A stretch of 62,237 bases of DNA from Caryophanales bacterium (lineage in GTDB: Bacteria > Bacillota > Bacilli > Bacillales > Bacillaceae_J), in the NCBI GenBank assembly GCA_012840465.1, contig DULJ01000037.1:1-62237 (forward strand), given 5' to 3'. Each line of letters opens with the position of its first letter. The first letter of the stretch is position 1. The position numbers and the translations under genes were made by a program. Shown here in pieces: positions 53,239-62,209 of the stretch. The notes beneath the pieces are model-generated. The model was not told the origin of the DNA. It saw only the letters and a list, made by a program, of their open reading frames with translations, and did no database searches.

Positions 53239-53946
53239 ATGGATATTGAATTTCTAAGAAGCATTCCTTTTTTTCAAAATGTTTCTGATAATATAATAAG
53301 TACTTTGAGTTTAAAGGTGAAAACGGCAACTTATAAAAAAGGAGAGATTATATTCTCTGAAACTGATGAATCAAAGGCGATTTATTTTGTAAAAAGTGGG
53401 ACAGTTAAAATAAAGAAGGTTAACCATCAGGGGAAGGAATTAGTTGTTTGCATTAAGCGACCTGGTAATCTTTTTGCGGAGGTTTCTGTATTTAGTGCAC
53501 GAGGCGCCACGTATCCAGGAACGGCACAAACACTAGCGGATACAGAGGTATTATATTTGTTGGCTGCCGATGTAGAGGAACTAATGGGAACGAATCCTAG
53601 TTTTTCAGTTGAAATGATTCGCTTTATGGCGGGGCAATTATATTCATTTTCGAATATATTAGGGGATGTAGCCTTATTAGATGTCTATACGAAAACGGTT
53701 AAAACAATTGAAAGGCTTGCGAATGATTTTGGCAAAAGGACAAAATGTGGTGTCAAAATAGAGCTCCCGTTAACGATACAGGAATTAGCTAATATTATTG
53801 GTTCAACTCGTGAAAGTGTAAATCGAGTGATTTTGAAGTTAAAGGAACAGGGTTCGATCACCTTTGATGATAAAAAAATTGTGATTACGAATAGATGTGA
53901 TTTTTGTAAGAGATTTGCAGAAACAGCTAGTTCAGTAGAATATTAA
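53239..53946 (+). CDS. Crp/Fnr-family transcription regulator with a C-terminal CxxC
   Basis: This 235-aa regulator has a cyclic-nucleotide-binding-like beta-roll (about 10-120, EIIFSETDESKAIYFVKSGTVKI and RPGNLFAEVSVFS), a long dimer helix, and a winged helix with the recognition helix ELANIIGSTRESVNRVI. The last residues hold RCDFCKRF, a CxxC pair. In B. subtilis Fnr, C-terminal cysteines bind a [4Fe-4S] cluster; here only two of the three are seen. The effector is unknown. I chose the ATG at 53239 after GGGGAGGG; an ATG at 53176 gives 21 more residues with no good site. Confidence 0.8.
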   Translation: MDIEFLRSIPFFQNVSDNIISTLSLKVKTATYKKGEIIFSETDESKAIYFVKSGTVKIKKVNHQGKELVVCIKRPGNLFAEVSVFSARGATYPGTAQTLADTEVLYLLAADVEELMGTNPSFSVEMIRFMAGQLYSFSNILGDVALLDVYTKTVKTIERLANDFGKRTKCGVKIELPLTIQELANIIGSTRESVNRVILKLKEQGSITFDDKKIVITNRCDFCKRFAETASSVEY

Positions 53947-54095
53947 AAATCATAGTAATAGACAAATCAAATCTTTTTCCACCCAATAATGCGCAATAAT
54001 CGACAATAATCAATGATAAAAGCTAAAGACTTCCAGCGCAAACCGACGACCTTTTTACTAGAAGGATATTATCCTTAAGTAAAGAGGTGAATGGT

Positions 54096-54365
54096 ATGTA
54101 TAAGACAATTACTTTACGAGTCTCCAAGGAAGAGGCACAAAAAATTGAGGAATTAAGAGAGCTGCATTATCAAAAGTTTCAAGCGCCCATCAGTCAAAGC
54201 CAGCTCATCAGAAATTTAATTCATGAAAAGTGTAAAGAACCGGATAATATAGTGGAGGTAAAGGAAAAAGCAGATTTATTTACTGAAAAAGAAATCGCCC
54301 ATAAAAGAGACATCACGATTGTTGATCGATTGAGGGAACGAAGATGGGGTCGGGCAAAAGAATAA
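54096..54365 (+). CDS. Small ribbon-helix-helix-like protein
   Basis: This 89-aa protein begins MYKTITLRVSKEEAQKIEEL and continues SQSQLIRNLIHEKCK, the strand-helix-helix pattern of MetJ/Arc DNA-binding proteins. The second half is charged. The start follows AAAGAGGTG with a 6-bp gap; a GTG at 54087 is unlikely because it overlaps that site. No partner toxin gene is visible next to it, so this is not a clear antitoxin. Confidence 0.7.
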   Translation: MYKTITLRVSKEEAQKIEELRELHYQKFQAPISQSQLIRNLIHEKCKEPDNIVEVKEKADLFTEKEIAHKRDITIVDRLRERRWGRAKE

Positions 54366-54502
54366 GTTTAGATTTCAGAAAAATCACCTTGATTTAGTGA
54401 AAAACCTATATTTCGAAGGACTGTCTATGTGATCGTTCTTTTTTTCTTTGTCAAAAATGCCCCCTCCTTGCATATATTGATGTAGATGTCTAGGTGAGGG
54501 GG

Positions 54503-56350
54503 ATGAGACTCAAAATGTACTATCGGCAAATCATGTATGTCGTGCAACCTGGGGAATCTTTATCTTCAATTGCACAAAAGTTTAATGCGACAGTCCAAGG
54601 TATTAAAGATGAAAACCGTTTAACGTCAAATGTTATTTATATTGGTCAGCCATTAACCGTTCCTTCTAATTTAGAAAAAACGGTATATAATGTCCAGCCG
54701 GGGGATAGCTTGTATACAATTGCGGCAAGATTTGGTTTAGATGTGGAAGAATTAAAAGGAATGAACCGCTTAGAGGATAATATTATTTATGCTAATCAAC
54801 AGCTTGTTATTCCTGAGGAATTCAATGTTGATTACTATATCGTTCAGGCAGGGGATTCCTTATATACACTTTCCGAACGGTTTGAAACTACGGTTGAGGA
54901 GATAAAGAATCTGAATCAGTTGCGTTCAAACATTATTTATATCGGACAACGGCTTAAAGTATCGGAAGAAAATGAGAGACAAACGGAATATACCGTTAAA
55001 TCAGGGGATTCGTTATACAGCATTGCAAACAAGTACAATATAACGGTTGAGAGTATAATGACTCTAAATCATTTAGAAAATATGGATTTAAATATTGGTC
55101 AAAAGCTGACAATCCCTGTATTTTCTGAAGTGGTTGTTAATGTTGATGCAGCCAATGTCAGGGAGAGACCAGGGGCAAGTTATAATGTTTTAGCACAAAT
55201 GGCCCGGGGGGCAAGATTGCCGCTCCTAGGCGTCCAAGGGGATTGGTATCGGGTTGCATTATTTAATGGAAATCCCGGTTGGATTTCAAAAACGGTAACA
55301 ACATTACATGCCTATGATGGTTCTGAACCAATCGTTCAAATTTTAGGCTACTATACATTGGAAGAGGGTCCGACGCTTCCAAGCTCCTATCAGTCATTTG
55401 TTACTAACATGGGGCAAATATCGCAGGCTGGTTTATTCATGTTTAGAATCAGTAAAGATAACCCAACAACAATTGATAAGTTTGGTGAATTTACGGATGA
55501 TGAAATTCGGGCTGTCGTCACAATTGGTCACCGTCATAATGTAAAAATGCTCGCAACAGTCCATAATCTTTTATATGATGAAGGGGTAGAACTTGCCAAG
55601 CGTGTTATCCATGAGCTTGTCTCATCTGAACAAAATATGAATGCTTTTGCATCGAATTTAGTTCGACTTGTTGAGCAATATGGATTAGATGGTGTCGACA
55701 TTGATATTGAAGATGTGTTAGAGGAAGACAGAAATCGTTTGACCCAGCTATATCGTGTGATCGGTCGTGTCTTCGATGAGCGGGGATACTTCTTTTCAAC
55801 CGCTGTACCATCGAAAATAGGTCCTAAGGATCCGAGTGTTTTCGCCAAACCGTTTGATTATCCGAATCTTCATCAGCCAACAGACCAATTTGTTATTATG
55901 CTATATAATGAACATGGCTGGCCTGGCAGCGGTCCGGGGCCGGTTGTTTCAATCGGACGGATGGAGAAAGTTTTACGGTATGCGATGACGGTTATGCCAA
56001 AAGAAAAGATCGTAGCAGCAGTTTCCGTATTTGGCTTTGATTTTAACCTTAAAACAGGTCGTGCATCGTATGTTACTTATGATATGGCAATCAATTTAGC
56101 TAAGAAATATAATAAGGAAATTACTTTTGATAAAGAAACGCAAACCCCAATGTTTGCTTATACAGATGAAAATGGTGTTAACCATGAAGTATGGTTTGAA
56201 GACAGTGCAAGCATAAGAGCAAAAGTAGAGTTGGCGAATCGGTTGGGAATTCGTGGCTTAGCCCTTTGGAGACTGGGAATGGAAGATCCGGCAATCTGGA
56301 CGATGCTTCGGGATGATGCTGTTGTTAGAAAACATGGGCTTGAACGATAA
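54503..56350 (+). CDS. LysM(x4)-SH3b-GH18 spore or cell-wall hydrolase
   Basis: This 615-aa protein has four LysM motifs (about 11-55, 62-106, 112-156, 164-208; QPGESLSSIAQ, QPGDSLYTIA, QAGDSLYTLS, KSGDSLYSIA), a bacterial SH3 domain (about 212-270, ANVRERPGASYNVLAQM and WYRVALFNGNPGWIS), and a glycoside hydrolase family 18 domain with the catalytic DGVDIDIE (DxxDxDxE). The family includes YaaH/SleL cortex lytic enzymes, which lack the SH3. It has no signal peptide, as is usual for proteins placed on the spore coat. The start is the ATG at 54503 within TAGGTGAGGGGG context; the ATG at 54515 is possible. Confidence 0.88.
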   Translation: MRLKMYYRQIMYVVQPGESLSSIAQKFNATVQGIKDENRLTSNVIYIGQPLTVPSNLEKTVYNVQPGDSLYTIAARFGLDVEELKGMNRLEDNIIYANQQLVIPEEFNVDYYIVQAGDSLYTLSERFETTVEEIKNLNQLRSNIIYIGQRLKVSEENERQTEYTVKSGDSLYSIANKYNITVESIMTLNHLENMDLNIGQKLTIPVFSEVVVNVDAANVRERPGASYNVLAQMARGARLPLLGVQGDWYRVALFNGNPGWISKTVTTLHAYDGSEPIVQILGYYTLEEGPTLPSSYQSFVTNMGQISQAGLFMFRISKDNPTTIDKFGEFTDDEIRAVVTIGHRHNVKMLATVHNLLYDEGVELAKRVIHELVSSEQNMNAFASNLVRLVEQYGLDGVDIDIEDVLEEDRNRLTQLYRVIGRVFDERGYFFSTAVPSKIGPKDPSVFAKPFDYPNLHQPTDQFVIMLYNEHGWPGSGPGPVVSIGRMEKVLRYAMTVMPKEKIVAAVSVFGFDFNLKTGRASYVTYDMAINLAKKYNKEITFDKETQTPMFAYTDENGVNHEVWFEDSASIRAKVELANRLGIRGLALWRLGMEDPAIWTMLRDDAVVRKHGLER

Positions 56351-56375
56351 TTTTCTTATACAAAGATAAGTCAAT

Positions 56376-56420
56376 TGAAAAACTGTGGGCACATACTGTT
56401 GCTTACAGTTTTTTTTGTTT
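56376..56420 (+). terminator. Terminator after the GH18 gene
   Basis: AAAACTGT pairs with ACAGTTTT around 18 bases, followed by TTTTTGTTTT. Confidence 0.85.
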
Positions 56421-56476
56421 TGGCTCTTTTCTAAGATATTGTGACCTTTTGCTACCTTTTTTAGGGTTCATCAAAT

Positions 56477-56666
56477 AAATAGGCGGGGAAATTCCGCTTA
56501 ATTAGGTAATTGGATGAAAATTAGCAGAAATAAACGGAGACATTCCGTCTATTTGATATTAAACTGCAAAAATGGGCGACTTTTCTTACAATAACCGGAA
56601 AACCTCCCCTTATTTAAGCCAAAATGAGCTCCATTTTGCAAATAACCGGAAAACTTCCGCTTATTT
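56477..56666. repeat. Family D: four short palindromic repeats
   Basis: Units near 56477, 56528, 56590 and 56640, each about 27 bp, read roughly AAATAA-CGGA-N-TCCG-TTATTT. The spacing is about 50-62 bp. Central bases vary but stay complementary (GCGG/CCGC, ACGGA/TCCGT, CCGG/CC, CGGAA/TTCCG). Confidence 0.7.
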
Positions 56667-56809
56667 GTTACCCTTCCGAGGGGGCTGTCCTATTAGCTCG
56701 CTTTTTTGTAGTGTAGTTCTGATTCTAAATGAATAAACCTTCGCTTTTCTTCCATAAACAAAGTTTATTATAATTGTGGAAGACGATGTGTACGAAAAGG
56801 AGCATTTAA

Positions 56810-57338
<529 letters not shown>

Positions 57339-57344
57339 TAGGGA

Positions 57345-57612
57345 GTCGTGCTAAGCGGGGAGGTAGCGGTGCCCTGTACTCGCAATCCGCTGTAGCGAGG
57401 CCGAATCCCTTCTCGAGGTTGGTAGCCGTAAGGCCTGCCTTAAGTAAGTGGTGTTGACGTCTGGGTCCTACGCAACGGGAACCCACGAACCCTGTCAGGT
57501 CCGGAAGGAAGCAGCAGTAAGTGGATCATCTCGTGTGCCGTGGGGTTGCCTGGACCGAGCTAACTGCTTAAGTAACGCTTATGGTTGCCATATCGACGGA
57601 AGGTGCACGACA
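57345..57612 (+). ncRNA. scr: Signal recognition particle RNA (scRNA, 6S-type long form)
   Basis: It shares long blocks with B. subtilis scRNA (GGGGAGGTAGCGGTGCCC, CCTGCCTTAAGTAAGTGG, GTCAGGTCCGGAAGGAAGCAG, GGTTGCCTGGACCGAGC). The first helix is GTCGTGC (57345-57351) with GCACGAC (57605-57611). GTCAGGTCCGGAAGGAAGCAG is the apical domain that binds Ffh. It is about 268 nt, the long Bacillus form with an Alu domain. The ends are inferred from helix pairing. Confidence 0.95.
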
Positions 57613-57672
57613 CGTACATAAGCTTTTAAGAACCCACCGTTATGTTAAAGATGTATCATTATTTGGAGTAAA

Positions 57673-57712
57673 GATAGTAAGGATTGGTTATCCCTACTAT
57701 CTTTTTTTATTT
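57673..57712. terminator. Bidirectional terminator between SRP RNA and a membrane protein gene
   Basis: GATAGTAAGG and CCCTACTATC form a stem; TTTTTTT follows on the plus strand. The stop codon of the opposite gene lies in the stem. Confidence 0.85.
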
Positions 57713-58062
57713 AATAGATTGATTATTATAAAATAAAAGGTTCCTATTAAAAATCCAATTAAAGATAAAAGTAAAAGTGAAATATTGTCTGTTTTTACGA
57801 TTAGCTTTAGAACGCAAAATGAACAGATAATTAAAACAAAGCTGGATAATACTTTCGCTTTAGTATTTTGAAAAAATGAATTTAAAATTTGGATGATCGA
57901 AAAACTGGCTATAAAAAAGCTGGGGATAAATAAAAAGGTATTTATAATATCTGAAAAAAGAGGATACTCATTATTAGAGTAGCTTACAAAATTCGGGGAT
58001 AAAGTTACAATTACAATTAAAGAAATGAGTAAGCAGCCATATACGATAACATTATAAAACAA
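57697..58062 (-). CDS. Small integral membrane protein, unknown function
   Basis: This 121-aa hydrophobic protein has four predicted helices (about 3-21, 40-60, 68-86, 94-113) and ends KKR. The start is a TTG with AAGGTGG exactly 8 bp upstream, so it is well placed for translation. I recognise no family. It is on the strand opposite to the neighbours and is AT-rich. Its stop is in a terminator stem shared with the SRP RNA. Confidence 0.65.
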   Translation of the reverse strand: MFYNVIVYGCLLISLIVIVTLSPNFVSYSNNEYPLFSDIINTFLFIPSFFIASFSIIQILNSFFQNTKAKVLSSFVLIICSFCVLKLIVKTDNISLLLLSLIGFLIGTFYFIIINLLNKKR

Positions 58063-58107
58063 TTAAAAGACCACCTTAGAGGCCCAACATTATGTTGGGC
58101 TTGATTT

Positions 58108-58413
58108 TTAATAAGTATACCATTCATTTTTCCAAACGTATTTATAATCCCAATTGGTTACACTAGATTCACTTAAAATTAATTCATCGTTGTTTTTGGC
58201 TGTGTAGAATGCTCTCCGATAATTTGATGACTTACTAGGATACGCACGACCAACACAGTTATTGGTTAAGTCCATAATATGTGAATCGTCCATAAAAGCT
58301 TTCCTTGATGCTGTGCTATTTGAATAGCCATTATCTAAATAGTAATCGTACTGATTATCATAATAAATATTTAACGTAAATGGTGGGTCTTTTGCATTTC
58401 CTTGACAGTAATA
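58108..58413 (-). pseudogene. C-terminal fragment of a DUF6973-like protein
   Basis: This 102-codon open stretch on the minus strand contains DDSHIMDLTNNCVGRAYPS; the MDL-NN-GR pattern resembles the DUF6973 family. It has no good start: the first ATG is at 58293 with no ribosome site, and the frame before it opens from a stop at 58414. The upstream part of the gene is missing. It stands between the membrane-protein gene and dnaX, so this small island may be a remnant of a transfer. The family assignment is tentative. Confidence 0.45.
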
Positions 58414-58497
58414 TTACCTTTGGAAAAAAAGGCTATATCAGTTATAATTATTTAGTATATATGAAATAAAAAAAGTAAGGTAAAGGGAGGCATGGGA

Positions 58498-60198
58498 ATG
58501 GCATATCAAGCGTTGTACCGGGTTTGGAGACCGCAGACCTTTCATGATGTAGTCGGTCAAGAACATATTACAAGAACATTGCAAAATGCATTAGTTCAAG
58601 AAAAACTTTCCCATGCTTATTTATTTTCCGGTCCACGCGGTACAGGGAAAACAAGTGCTGCAAAGATTTTAGCAAAGGCTGTTAACTGTGAAAGGGCGCC
58701 AATTAGTGAGCCCTGTAATGAGTGTGATGCTTGTAGAGGTATTACAAACGGTTCGATATCGGATGTTATTGAAATTGACGCTGCCTCAAATAATGGCGTC
58801 GAAGAAATTCGGGATATACGGGATAAAGTTAACTATGCACCAAGCTCTGTTCGCTATAAGGTATATATTATCGACGAGGTACATATGCTTTCTATTGGCG
58901 CCTTTAACGCACTACTCAAAACATTAGAAGAGCCGCCGAAACATGTTATTTTTATTTTAGCAACAACTGAACCGCATAAAATCCCACTAACGATTATTTC
59001 CCGTTGTCAGCGTTTTGAATTTAAACGAATTCCGCCTCAAGCGATGGTCGAACGAATGAAGGAAATTACAGACTCAAACAATATTGAGACAGAAGAGCAA
59101 GCTTTGCCATTAATCGCAAAGGCCGCTGAAGGTGGAATGCGTGATGCATTAAGCCTTCTCGACCAAGCAATCTCATTTAGTGGTGAGAGAGTAACGGTAG
59201 AGGATGTCCTATCTATCACAGGAGCTGTTTCCCAGCAATTTTTAGTTGAAACCGCCGGGAATTTGTTGAACAGGGATGTAGTAGAGGCATTACATATAGT
59301 TGATAAGCTTTTAAAGCTAGGTAAAGAGCCGACTCGTTTTATCGAGGATTTAATTTTTTACTTTAGAGATATGTTGTTATATCAAACTGCACCGAATCTA
59401 GAGGGAATGATGGAACGGGCGATTGTTGATGAGGCGTTTCAGAAGTTATCCGCTGAAACATCACCAGACCAAATCTATACAATCATAAATCAGCTTAACG
59501 AAAGCCAACAAGAAATGAAATGGACAAATCATCCGAGAATTTTCCTAGAGTTGGCTTTAGTAAAAATATGCCAACAGCAGCAGAGTGATGCAGGAACGGG
59601 TGACTCAGGGGCCAATGACCAAATCGGTGCACTCCTTGATCGCATCAATCGGTTGGAATCGGAATTAAATGAGTGGAAGAAAAATGGTTCGATGGTCGAC
59701 TCGGGTAGAGGTTCCGAATTGCACCAAGCGGAGAGGAAACCTGTAAAAGCAGGGTCAAGCCGAAACTCCAGAAAGGCAACAGGTCCGGTAAGGGAAATGT
59801 TGAAAACTGCCTCAAAGCAGGACCTTGGCTGGTTATCAAGCCAGTGGGGGTTATTTCTAGATAATTTAAAAAATCGAGAAATTGCTGCGCAGGCGATGAT
59901 TCTAGATGCCAAAGTTGTTGCAGCTTCAAAAACAGCCTTCGTTCTTGCCTTTAAACATGAATTTCACTGCCAAATGGCATCAACAAATAAACGTGATATA
60001 ATTGAAAAGGTTCTCAGAGAAACAACGGGCTTAGATTTGAAAATGCATGCGATCACTCTTGATGAATGGGAAACTGTAAAAGAGGAATTTATTCGTAAGC
60101 AAAAGAATGAAAATGAAGAGGAAGTGCCTGAAGAAGATCCATTAATTGCAGAAGCAAAAAAATTATTTGGTTCTGATTTAATTGAAATAAAAGATTAA
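58498..60198 (+). CDS. dnaX: DNA polymerase III subunits gamma/tau DnaX
   Basis: This 566-aa clamp-loader ATPase has Walker A FSGPRGTGKTSAAK, a zinc site with CERAPISEPCNECDAC, Walker B YIIDEVHML and sensor region TTEPHKIPLTIISRCQRF. The tau-like C-terminal part contacts the polymerase. The start is the ATG at 58498, 7 bp after AAAGGGAGG; an ATG at 58492 is too close. No A-rich slippery site of the E. coli type was seen, so a single product is expected. Confidence 0.96.
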   Translation: MAYQALYRVWRPQTFHDVVGQEHITRTLQNALVQEKLSHAYLFSGPRGTGKTSAAKILAKAVNCERAPISEPCNECDACRGITNGSISDVIEIDAASNNGVEEIRDIRDKVNYAPSSVRYKVYIIDEVHMLSIGAFNALLKTLEEPPKHVIFILATTEPHKIPLTIISRCQRFEFKRIPPQAMVERMKEITDSNNIETEEQALPLIAKAAEGGMRDALSLLDQAISFSGERVTVEDVLSITGAVSQQFLVETAGNLLNRDVVEALHIVDKLLKLGKEPTRFIEDLIFYFRDMLLYQTAPNLEGMMERAIVDEAFQKLSAETSPDQIYTIINQLNESQQEMKWTNHPRIFLELALVKICQQQQSDAGTGDSGANDQIGALLDRINRLESELNEWKKNGSMVDSGRGSELHQAERKPVKAGSSRNSRKATGPVREMLKTASKQDLGWLSSQWGLFLDNLKNREIAAQAMILDAKVVAASKTAFVLAFKHEFHCQMASTNKRDIIEKVLRETTGLDLKMHAITLDEWETVKEEFIRKQKNENEEEVPEEDPLIAEAKKLFGSDLIEIKD

Positions 60199-60234
60199 TA
60201 AATTATTGATTATACTTACAGGAGGTTTCACAAT

Positions 60235-60558
60235 ATGCGTGGTGGAATGGGAAATATGAATAATATGATGAAGCAAGTGCAAAAAATGCAAAAGCAAATG
60301 CAACAGTCGCAGGAAGAATTGTTGGCAATGGTATTCGAAGGAACAGCTGGTGGCGGTATGGTCTCTGTCACTGTTACTGGAGGCAAAATTGTTCAGGAAG
60401 TAAAGATTAATGAAGAAGTAGTAGATCCTGAAGACATTGAAATGCTTCAAGATTTAATCTTAGCTGCAACAAATGATGCCTTAAAGAAGGTTGATGAAAA
60501 GACAAACCAAACAATGGGTAAATATACGCAAGGTTTAAATATTCCAGGCCTATTTTAA
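60235..60558 (+). CDS. ebfC: Nucleoid-associated protein EbfC (YaaK)
   Basis: This 107-aa YbaB/EbfC family protein binds DNA. It begins [29 protein letters not shown]-like, a Met/Gln-rich coiled coil, and has [17 protein letters not shown]. It lies between dnaX and recR in the usual order. AGGAGG precedes the start. Confidence 0.95.
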   Translation: MRGGMGNMNNMMKQVQKMQKQMQQSQEELLAMVFEGTAGGGMVSVTVTGGKIVQEVKINEEVVDPEDIEMLQDLILAATNDALKKVDEKTNQTMGKYTQGLNIPGLF

Positions 60559-60590
60559 TACTATAAAAAAGTATATAAATTTGTACATTA

Positions 60591-60627
60591 TTGTCTAGGG
60601 CAAGCAGCCAGGCGCTTACGCTTTTCT
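60591..60627 (+). repeat. Family B repeat, short internally deleted copy before recR
   Basis: TTGTCTAGG joins almost directly to GGCGCTTACGCTTTTCT. Its right end is 12 bp from the recR ribosome site (AGAGGAG). Confidence 0.7.
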
Positions 60628-60645
60628 AAAAGAGGAGACAAAAAA

Positions 60646-61242
60646 ATGCATTACCCTGAACCAATTGCGAAGCTGATTGATAGCTTTATGAAATTGCCAG
60701 GGATCGGTCCTAAAACGGCCGTTCGTCTGGCTTTTTTTGTATTAAAAATGAAAGAGGAAGATGTATTGGATTTCGGTAAAGCGTTGGTGAATGCCAAAAG
60801 AAATCTGATACATTGCTCTGTTTGTTTTAATATAACAGACCGAGACCCATGCTCCATTTGTGATGACCATTACCGGGATCACAGTGTTATTTGTGTTGTC
60901 CAGGACCCAAAAGATGTCATTGCTATGGAAAAAATGAAGGAGTACCATGGTCTGTACCATGTACTTCATGGTGCCATTTCACCAATGGATGGTGTAGGTC
61001 CGGAAGATATTAAAGTAGCGGAACTATTGAAAAGATTGCAGGATGAAGAAGTACAGGAAATTATTCTTGCCACAAACCCGAATATAGAAGGAGAAGCAAC
61101 AGCTATGTATATTTCACGATTAGTCAAGCCATCGGGTATCCGCATTACTAGAATTGCCCACGGTCTGCCGGTTGGTGGGGACTTGGAATATGCAGATGAA
61201 GTCACCCTATCAAAGGCATTAGAAGGACGACGTGAATTATAA
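60646..61242 (+). CDS. recR: Recombination protein RecR
   Basis: This 198-aa protein of the RecFOR pathway forms a ring clamp on DNA. It has the helix-hairpin-helix [15 protein letters not shown], a C4 zinc finger ([16 protein letters not shown]) and a TOPRIM domain with [25 protein letters not shown] precedes the ATG. It is in an operon with dnaX, ebfC and yaaL. Confidence 0.96.
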   Translation: MHYPEPIAKLIDSFMKLPGIGPKTAVRLAFFVLKMKEEDVLDFGKALVNAKRNLIHCSVCFNITDRDPCSICDDHYRDHSVICVVQDPKDVIAMEKMKEYHGLYHVLHGAISPMDGVGPEDIKVAELLKRLQDEEVQEIILATNPNIEGEATAMYISRLVKPSGIRITRIAHGLPVGGDLEYADEVTLSKALEGRREL

Positions 61243-61261
61243 CGAACAGGGGGATTAGTTG

Positions 61262-61483
61262 ATGTTTTTCCGCCGCAAAGGGAAACTTCGAAGAGAGACA
61301 GATCAAAAACTGTGGAGTTCTTTAAATGAACTTAAAGACGAATGGATGAGAAATAAGGTATTAGTAGAAAAAGGTATAGATCCGAGTGTACATTTACTGA
61401 ATGAACTAAAAATTTCAGAGTCCAAGTATTTTTATTTAGTAAGAGAGGCTAAAGTTCGTAATCTATCAGCGGACCGAAAATAA
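61262..61483 (+). CDS. yaaL: YaaL (DUF2508)
   Basis: This 73-aa charged protein of unknown function starts MFFRRKGKLRRETDQKLW and has SESKYFYLVREAKVR. The ATG at 61262 follows AGGGGG by 8 bp; a TTG at 61259 is less likely. It lies between recR and bofA, the Bacillus order. Confidence 0.88.
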   Translation: MFFRRKGKLRRETDQKLWSSLNELKDEWMRNKVLVEKGIDPSVHLLNELKISESKYFYLVREAKVRNLSADRK

Positions 61484-61562
61484 AGAGCCTTTCTTTGTTC
61501 TTTTTTAAACCTCCCCTTCATAGTAATGATAATAAATGGGACAATGTGTGAAAGGGGAAGGG

Positions 61563-61844
61563 ATGATGGATATAGGTACATTTGAACCGACGACGATTAT
61601 CGTTGTTCTCGGAGGGCTAATGGGTCTCCTGTTAATATTAGGCGCCCCGATTAAACCAATAAGAATGGTGGGTAGTGGCCTTATAAAAATCATGATCGGT
61701 GCCTTAGGTCTGTTTATTATAAATTCAATTGGGACATTAATGGACTTTCATATTCCAATTAATTTCGTTACAGCTTGCATTGGTGGGTTTTTAGGCATCC
61801 CTGGTATGGCAGCTTTAATAGCGATTGATCAAATCATTCTCTAA
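61563..61844 (+). CDS. bofA: BofA, inhibitor of pro-sigma-K processing
   Basis: This 93-aa membrane protein holds SpoIVFB inactive in the mother cell until the forespore signals. It has two hydrophobic segments (about 10-30 and 38-58) and a conserved end, PINFVTACIGGFLGIPGMAAL, very close to B. subtilis BofA. The ATG at 61563 or the one right after it (61566) may be used; both follow AAAGGGGAAGGG. Confidence 0.93.
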   Translation: MMDIGTFEPTTIIVVLGGLMGLLLILGAPIKPIRMVGSGLIKIMIGALGLFIINSIGTLMDFHIPINFVTACIGGFLGIPGMAALIAIDQIIL

Positions 61845-61852
61845 TCCAAATG

Positions 61853-61890
61853 CAAATGGCTATAGTGGATAAAGCCATTTGTATTTTTTT
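61853..61890 (+). terminator. Terminator after bofA
   Basis: CAAATGGCT and AGCCATTTG pair around 11 bases, followed by TATTTTTTTG. Confidence 0.92.
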
Positions 61891-61901
61891 GTAGAAATTT
61901 G

Positions 61902-61930
61902 TTGACTTTACCTTTTAGGGGTGATATATT
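61902..61930 (+). promoter_or_regulatory. rRNA operon promoter P1
   Basis: TTGACT (61902-61907) and TATATT (61925-61930) with a 17-bp spacer. Confidence 0.85.
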
Positions 61931-61978
61931 ATTAAAGTTGCAGTTGATGGTGTTCACAAAAAGTTTACATTTAATTTT

Positions 61979-62007
61979 TTGACATCAGTCACGCGATGTT
62001 GTAAGAT
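61979..62007 (+). promoter_or_regulatory. rRNA operon promoter P2
   Basis: TTGACA (61979-61984) and TAAGAT (62002-62007) with a 17-bp spacer. Confidence 0.85.
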
Positions 62008-62052
62008 ATAAAGGATCTCTACGAAAGCAGAGAACTTAAATAAAAAAAGTTG

Positions 62053-62081
62053 TTGACTTCTGCAAAATAAGATGTTAAGAT
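62053..62081 (+). promoter_or_regulatory. rRNA operon promoter P3
   Basis: TTGACT (62053-62058) and TAAGAT (62076-62081) with a 17-bp spacer. The leader after it has TGATCTTTGAAAACTAAAC, resembling the boxA antitermination region. Confidence 0.85.
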
Positions 62082-62209
62082 AAATCTTGTCGCTGAAAAT
62101 ACGACGAACGAAATGATCTTTGAAAACTAAACAAAATGTCAAGCGTGCAAACAAAGTTGAACATCAAGTTCAACAAACAAGTCAGTATTAATTTTGAGCA
62201 ATCAAACAC

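Larger units (their letters stand above)
56351..56809. other. Intergenic region before tadA
   Basis: This 459-bp stretch has a terminator at 56376-56420 and four short palindromic units of family D (56477-56666). A further GGGGGCTGTCC-type segment follows. No gene was seen. Confidence 0.75.

Noticed and set aside
54096-54365. Antitoxin of a toxin-antitoxin pair
   Set aside because: A ribbon-helix-helix-like fold is plausible, but no toxin-sized gene is adjacent in the same orientation; the next gene is a 615-aa wall hydrolase.
58498-60198. Programmed frameshift in dnaX making a short gamma form
   Set aside because: I saw no A-AAA-AAG type slippery site with a downstream stem in the middle of the gene.
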